Of a stretch of DNA of 64,000 nt, positions 58,929 through 64,000 are shown piece after piece. Numbering within the stretch: the stretch's first letter is position 1; each line of letters starts with the position of its first letter. Source of the DNA: Lichtheimia corymbifera B2541 (lineage: Eukaryota > Mucoromycota > Mucoromycetes > Mucorales > Lichtheimiaceae); NCBI GenBank assembly GCA_000697475.1, contig JNEU01000726.1, positions 62,001 to 126,000 of the forward strand. The letters run 5' to 3'. The translations under genes were made by a program, and so were the position numbers. Below the pieces are notes generated by a model. That model had not been told where the DNA came from and searched no databases. It saw nothing but the letters and a program-made list of their open reading frames with translations.

Positions 58929-61900
58929 ATGTCAGGGAACAATATCAAGGTCGTCTGTCGTTTCCGCCCACAAAACTCGCTGGAGATAAGAGAAGGCGGT
59001 GTGCCCATCGTTGACATTAGCGATGAAGGATCCTCTCTCGAGCTCAAGGTAACTGACATGTCAATAACATATACACGTATACAATGCTCATCGGAATGGT
59101 TTCCATATGATAGGGCAAGGATTTCCAAGGCACCTTTGCATTTGATAAGGTGTATGGAAGCGACACGGCACAAAAAGACGTGTTTGACTATTCCGTCAAG
59201 AGTATTGTCGATGGTAATATGAACACTGTCGCATACACTGGATCCTTTTATCTCACAGCGGATGATGTATAGACGTTACTGCTGGATACAATGGCACAGT
59301 ATTTGCTTATGGCCAAACGGGTTCGGGTAAAACCTATACGATGATGGTATGTATGCATATCATTGATCCTCGCTATGCATATCGTGATCCCTTTGGGCTG
59401 AGATTTTTTTCTTTTTCTTCAGGGCGCCGATATCGATGATGAAAAGACCAAAGGCATTACACCTCGTATTGTTGAGCAAATCTTTACCAGCATCATGGAG
59501 TCGCCGAGCAACATTGAATTCACAGTGCGAGTGTCGTACATGGAAATCTACATGGAACGAGTCCGAGATTTACTAAACCGTACGTTGTTATCATTCGTGT
59601 CCCTGCATCGCCTGCTCGCCCTTGTTTTGCTTATCCACGCGTCCTTTTTCATATACAGCTTCCAGAGACAACCTCCCAATCCATGAAGACAAGCAAAAAG
59701 GCATCTACGTCAAAGATCTACTTGAAGTCTATGTCGGCTCCAGTGAAGAAGTGTACGAGGTCATGCGACGTGGCGGTAACAATCGTGTCGTTGCCTATAC
59801 AAGTAAAGTAGAACTCTATATGCAAACCCACCCCCTGCTATACTCCTTCCATATCTGCATGGGCTAATGTATTCCATTAGACATGAACGCTGAAAGCTCC
59901 CGAAGTCATTCCATCGTCCAAATCACCATCACTCAAAAGAATGTGGATACCGGTGCAGCCAAGAGTGGTAAACTGTACCTGGTGGATTTGGCTGGTTCCG
60001 AAAAGGTAAAAAAAATCGATAGCTCTTTTACAACTTTATCTAACCACACAAACATATGCATCCTCTTACAGGTGGGCAAAACAGGTGCTTCTGGCCAAAC
60101 ATTGGAAGAGGCCAAAAAGATCAACAAGTCGCTTACGGCTCTTGGTATGGTCATTAATGCTCTCACTGATGGCAAGGTAAAACAAACAAACTCGGCTCTA
60201 ATCCATTCTGAGTTGTGTACGCTGACGCTATTTCACGTTCTGTTTTCAGTCGAGCCACATTCCCTATCGTGATTCGAAGCTTACGCGTATCTTGCAAGAG
60301 TCATTGGGTGGTAACTCGCGTACCACATTGATCATCAACTGCTCGCCATCCTCGTATAATGAAGCTGAAACCCTCTCCACCCTCCGTTTCGGTGTACGTG
60401 CCAAGACGATCAAGAACAAGGCCAAGGTCAATGCCGACTTGTCCCCTGCTGAACTTAAGGCTTTGCTTAAAAAGGTCAAGTCAGAGGCTGTCACCTTTCA
60501 ATCCTACATTGCTGCTCTTGAAGGTGAAGTCAACATTTGGCGTACCGGTAACAAGGTGCCTGAGGACAAGTGGGTCACCATGGACAAGGTTTCCAAGGGC
60601 GATTTCAAAGCATTGCCTCCAGCACCAGGATTTAAAACCCCTGCCGTCACTGAGGAAATGTCCCGTCCTTCCACACCCGCCGTTGTTTTGGAGAAGGATG
60701 AACGTGAAGAATACATGAAACGTGAAAACGAACTCACAGATCAAATTGCTGAAAAGGTAAATATGATAACATGTATATCTTCAAATGAAATGACTGACCA
60801 TGCTCTCTATGTATACGAGTAGGAAAGCGAGCTTGCCGAAAGAGAAAAGCTGCTTGAATCACTCAAGGAGGAAATGACTTATTACAAGGAACAAGAGCAA
60901 TTGGTCACCAAAGAGAACCAAGAAATGACATCCGAGTTGAGCGATTTGCGTTTGCAACTGCAAAAGATTTCTTATGAGAGCAAAGAGAATGCCATCACTG
61001 TTGAATCACTCAAAGAAGCCAACCAAGACCTGATGGCCGAATTGGAAGAACTTAAAAAGAACCTGGCTGAGGTCCGAAGTGCTCAAAAGGATGCTACTGG
61101 TACCGACAAGGAAAAGAAAAAGGCTGAAAAGATGGCTCAGATGATGTCTGGTTTTGACCCATCGGTAAGAAGTACCATTGACAATATGTGCATGTATATG
61201 TATGTCTAAAACATTCCTTATTAGAATCAAATCAATGAAAAGGAGCGCCAGATTAGAGATGCTCTAAGCAAGTTGGATGGTGACAATATCAGCACTGATG
61301 AGCTGGTGGCCTTACGACGGGAATTAGCCGAATCCAATGTCCTCGTTGACCAACACACCAAGACCATTAACGACCTTCATTTCGAAAAAGAGGCCATTGA
61401 ACGTAAAAAGAACGACTTGGAGGCACGTGTTGCTGGACTGGAGAAGGATTATGAGGAATTGCTGCACAAGACGATCGCACAAGAGGAATCCGGTACCAAA
61501 GCAAAGAACGAGCAAATGGTATCTGATATCAAGAGCAAGATGGAAGCCACTCATCTCGCACAAAAAGAAGCGCATCAAAAGGAGATTGATGAACTCAAGA
61601 AGGAATTGGATCTCAAGTCTGAAACCCGAGAGCGTATCAGCAATGCCATGGTGGATCTCAAGGCGGCCATTGAAGAGCTTCAGGTAAAAAAAAAAGTGAC
61701 ATGGGATATATGAAAGATTCTTTATTGACATCCATCACATTATAGGGTAAATTATCTGAGCAATCACCTCCCCCTGCTGCCAATGGAGAATTGAGTGAGA
61801 AGGAAAAGGATCTCGAGCGTATGCGAAAGTCTATGGCCCAACAATTGGCCGACTTTGAAGTCATGAAGAAGGCTTTGATGCGTGATTTGCAGAGTCGCTG

Positions 61901-62472
61901 TGAGCGTGTGGTCGAGCTTGAAATGTCGCTTGATGAGACGAGAGAACACTACAACAATGTCCTTAAAGCAAGCAACAACAAGGCCCAACAAAAGAAAATG
62001 GCTTTCCTTGAACGCAATCTTGAGCAACTCACCAATGTACAAAAGCAGGCAAGTTTTCATGTACATGGGATATCGAATCTTATTCAATGTGCTAATACAC
62101 GATGTATATATATATATATAGCTTGTGGATCAAAATGCATCACTCAAGAAGGAAGTTGCTCTGGCTGAACGCAAATTGATTGCTCGTAATGAACGTATTC
62201 AAAGCTTGGAGACTTTGTTGCAGGATGCTCAAGAGAAACTTATTACTCAAAACCAAAAGTTTGAAGCACAATTGACCGCTGTCCGTGAACGATTGGAACA
62301 AGCTCGCACACAACAAAAGTCGCAAGGACCTATGGGCGCTCTTTCGTTTGGACGCATTGCAAAGCCCCTTCGAGGCGGTGCAGCAGCTGTAGCACCTGAA
62401 GAATCCATGGTGGAATCTCCTACCCGTGATAAGCGTACTTCGTGGATCAGTGGCTTCATGAACTCGCGATAG
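58929..62472 (+). CDS. Kinesin-1 heavy chain (conventional kinesin)
   Basis: Plus-end microtubule motor for long-range transport in hyphae. Twelve exons (58929-59048, 59114-59213, 59273-59346, 59423-59579, 59659-59802, 59881-60005, 60072-60176, 60250-60756, 60823-61164, 61225-61683, 61746-62048, 62122-62472) give 928 residues, the fungal kinesin-1 size. The motor domain shows the P-loop YGQTGSGKT, switch I NAESSRSH, switch [11 protein letters not shown] and [11 protein letters not shown]. Neck and long coiled coil follow (LTNVQKQLVDQN near the end). The tail keeps the autoinhibitory IAKPLRGG motif. The intron at 62049-62121 has a GC donor. No defects seen. Confidence 0.97.
62049..62121 (+). 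other. GC-AG intron in the kinesin-1 gene
   Basis: Donor CAG|GCAAGT, acceptor ATATATAG, 73 bp. Removing it joins NVQKQ to [10 protein letters not shown], a highly conserved block of fungal kinesin-1. The only nearby GT (after ACCAAT) would delete conserved VQKQ. Confidence 0.85.
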
Positions 62473-62832
62473 AGAACTCTTTCTTTTTTTCCCTTTATAT
62501 TCTTCTACCATTCCTTGTTTCATTTGTTGTCTGATATACCATTCATTTGTTTGTGTGTTTATGAACAATCCCCCTTTTTTTTACAACCAACATTTATCTC
62601 TCTGTATCTAAAGCGCTTTGTGCAAATAAAATGTGTCTCATTTGCTTTATATTGTTGCGATCTATGGATAATTCTTGGCAACATGAACTATGATTTCCTT
62701 TCTAGTACATAGTGTCGGTCGAAGCGGCTGTCATTTAACGTGGCAAGTCCGGCACCATTGCTCTCTTTACTGTTTCAACACCACACCACACACACACACG
62801 CACACGCACACACACGCACCACCACCATTGCT

Positions 62833-64000
62833 ATGGATTATCGATCGCCCCACGGTGCTCCACCATCATACACAGCACATCACAACCAGCACAGCCATCA
62901 CGATGGTGCATTGCGTATGACAATCGAAAGGTCTCCTACCGATGGTTATGCCCTGCAAAATGTTGTAGCCATTGCCCCGGGTCAAATTGATCCACGCGAA
63001 CACTATCTTTTGGTCAACGATCAATATATTTTCACTGCAAGGTAGGGGTTGGGTTGATGGGGATGGTGCGTGGGTGGTGACCATGGGACAAGTATGCTTA
63101 TGAGGTATTATGCAGACAAGACAATACTATGCAACGAGGGGTGCTCGGTACCAGTGCTATGCAACGACGATGGGCCCAATTTTCATTGAATGAACAAGTC
63201 TCCGTCAAGCCATACAACCCATTCGCTACTGGTGTGGATATCTATCTTGCAATGCTCAAAGTGGAAGTTGGGTTCCTGCGGAAGAGTGCCCAGAACACGG
63301 ATGATTTTGATACCGAAAAGATGAGCGAAGCATTTTCCAACGTAACGTTTTATAAAATAGGGCAGCAAATACGTATCATTCTAACTGTTTTTATTCTAGA
63401 ACTTTCACAATCAAATCTTTTCCGTGGGTCAATTGTTGGTGTTTGAGTTTCATGGTATCAATCTCTCATGCAAGATTACGGATATGGAAGTGGTTGAATT
63501 GGAGACGCTCAAGCGACAAACCAAGGGCGAGATTGATGTGCATGCGGAAGGAAATTCACGAGCCACTTGTGGCGTCTTGATGCGTCAAACGGTGATCCAA
63601 TTTAGCAAATCGAGCGAGTCCACGATCCGTCTCAAGGGTGCCAAAAAGTCGTAAGTCGAAAAGGGATACTACTAATACGTACATAGTAGGCTCATCACAC
63701 ACCACTTTTTTGTATTCCTAGTTCCAAGGCACAACAATTGATCAAGGCGGATTTCAAGTTTGAGGATCTTGGTATTGGTGGTCTTGACAAGGAATTCAAT
63801 GCTATCTTTCGACGTGCTTTTGCATCCCGTATCTTCCCACCTAGTATTGTCGAGAAATTGGGCGTGCAGCATGTCAAAGGCCTTTTGTTATATGGTCCAC
63901 CTGGTACTGGCAAAACATTGATTGCTCGACAAATCGGCAAAATGCTCAATGCTCAAGAACCCAAGGTGGTCAGTGGCCCTGAAGTGCTAAGCAAGTTTGT
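62833..64000 (+). CDS. SEC18: Sec18/NSF AAA ATPase, 3' end cut by window edge
   Basis: Disassembles SNARE complexes after membrane fusion. Exons 62833-63041, 63116-63341, 63400-63650 and 63722 to the edge. After a His/Ser-rich start ([13 protein letters not shown]) come the NSF N domain ([31 protein letters not shown]) and its second half ([13 protein letters not shown]), then the D1 AAA module with [29 protein letters not shown] and Walker [14 protein letters not shown]. The reading frame is open at 64000 within D1; D2 lies outside the window. It is tandem with kinesin-1, 360 bp downstream of its stop. Confidence 0.96.

Noticed and set aside
58726..58989. 87-codon frame just upstream of kinesin-1
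   Set aside because: It spans the TG microsatellite and pyrimidine leader and then reads kinesin exon 1 in the wrong frame.

Overview
The window is nuclear DNA of a filamentous fungus, most likely an early-diverging one of the Mucoromycota (Mucorales-like). The basis is the gene style: dense genes with many GT-AG introns of roughly 40-110 bp, short intergenic spaces, a Zn2Cys6 regulator, a fungal ferroxidase-permease pair, a fungal-type separate capping guanylyltransferase, and genes missing from budding yeast (Rab32-type GTPase, CP2/Grainyhead factor, E6-AP-like HECT ligase). Genus and species are not claimed. I recognise no tRNA or rRNA gene, no CRISPR array and no virus.

Region by region. 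1-3.05 kb: 3' part of a mucin-like single-pass membrane protein (minus strand) whose cytoplasmic tail is an 84-bp tandem repeat, cut by the left edge. 3.05-6.6 kb: gene-poor, repeat-rich stretch with a long foldback and degenerate copies of one repeat family. 6.7-7.2 kb: small unrecognised gene. 8.35-12.3 kb: divergent high-affinity iron uptake pair FTR1/FET3 sharing a promoter with three ATCTGATAA (iron GATA-repressor type) sites. 12.6-15.5 kb: HECT E3 ligase. 16.9-22.7 kb: diacylglycerol kinase, SNW1/Prp45 splicing factor, mitochondrial phosphate carrier. 23.3-24.6 kb: histidinol-phosphate aminotransferase. 25.0-26.6 kb: decayed RecQ/telomere-linked-type helicase. 27.2-28.6 kb: acetylornithine aminotransferase. 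29.5-36.8 kb: BCS1 AAA chaperone, a Zn2Cys6 regulator and a CP2/Grainyhead-like factor, all minus strand. 38.5-44.1 kb: Dbp3 RNA helicase, capping enzyme, monocarboxylate-type MFS transporter. 44.1-46.7 kb: gene-free, with a tandem duplication and a MITE-like element. 46.7-53.2 kb: GPATCH11-like protein, Rab32-like GTPase, a probable Nse6/SLF2-like protein, a perilipin-like protein. 54.7-62.5 kb: TAF14, cyclin C, kinesin-1. 62.8 kb to the edge: Sec18/NSF, cut by the right edge.

Most genes are unrelated housekeeping loci. The clear functional unit is FTR1-FET3: the ferroxidase oxidises Fe(II) and the permease imports the product, and shared promoter sites suggest co-repression by iron. HIS5 and ARG8 both carry TGAGTCA boxes upstream, fitting Gcn4/Cpc1-type amino-acid control. 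Gene structures were read by eye. For most genes exon lengths sum to a multiple of three and joins keep conserved motifs intact. Exceptions are the 5' ends of the membrane protein, the HECT ligase and possibly ARG8, and some inner joins of the Nse6-like gene.
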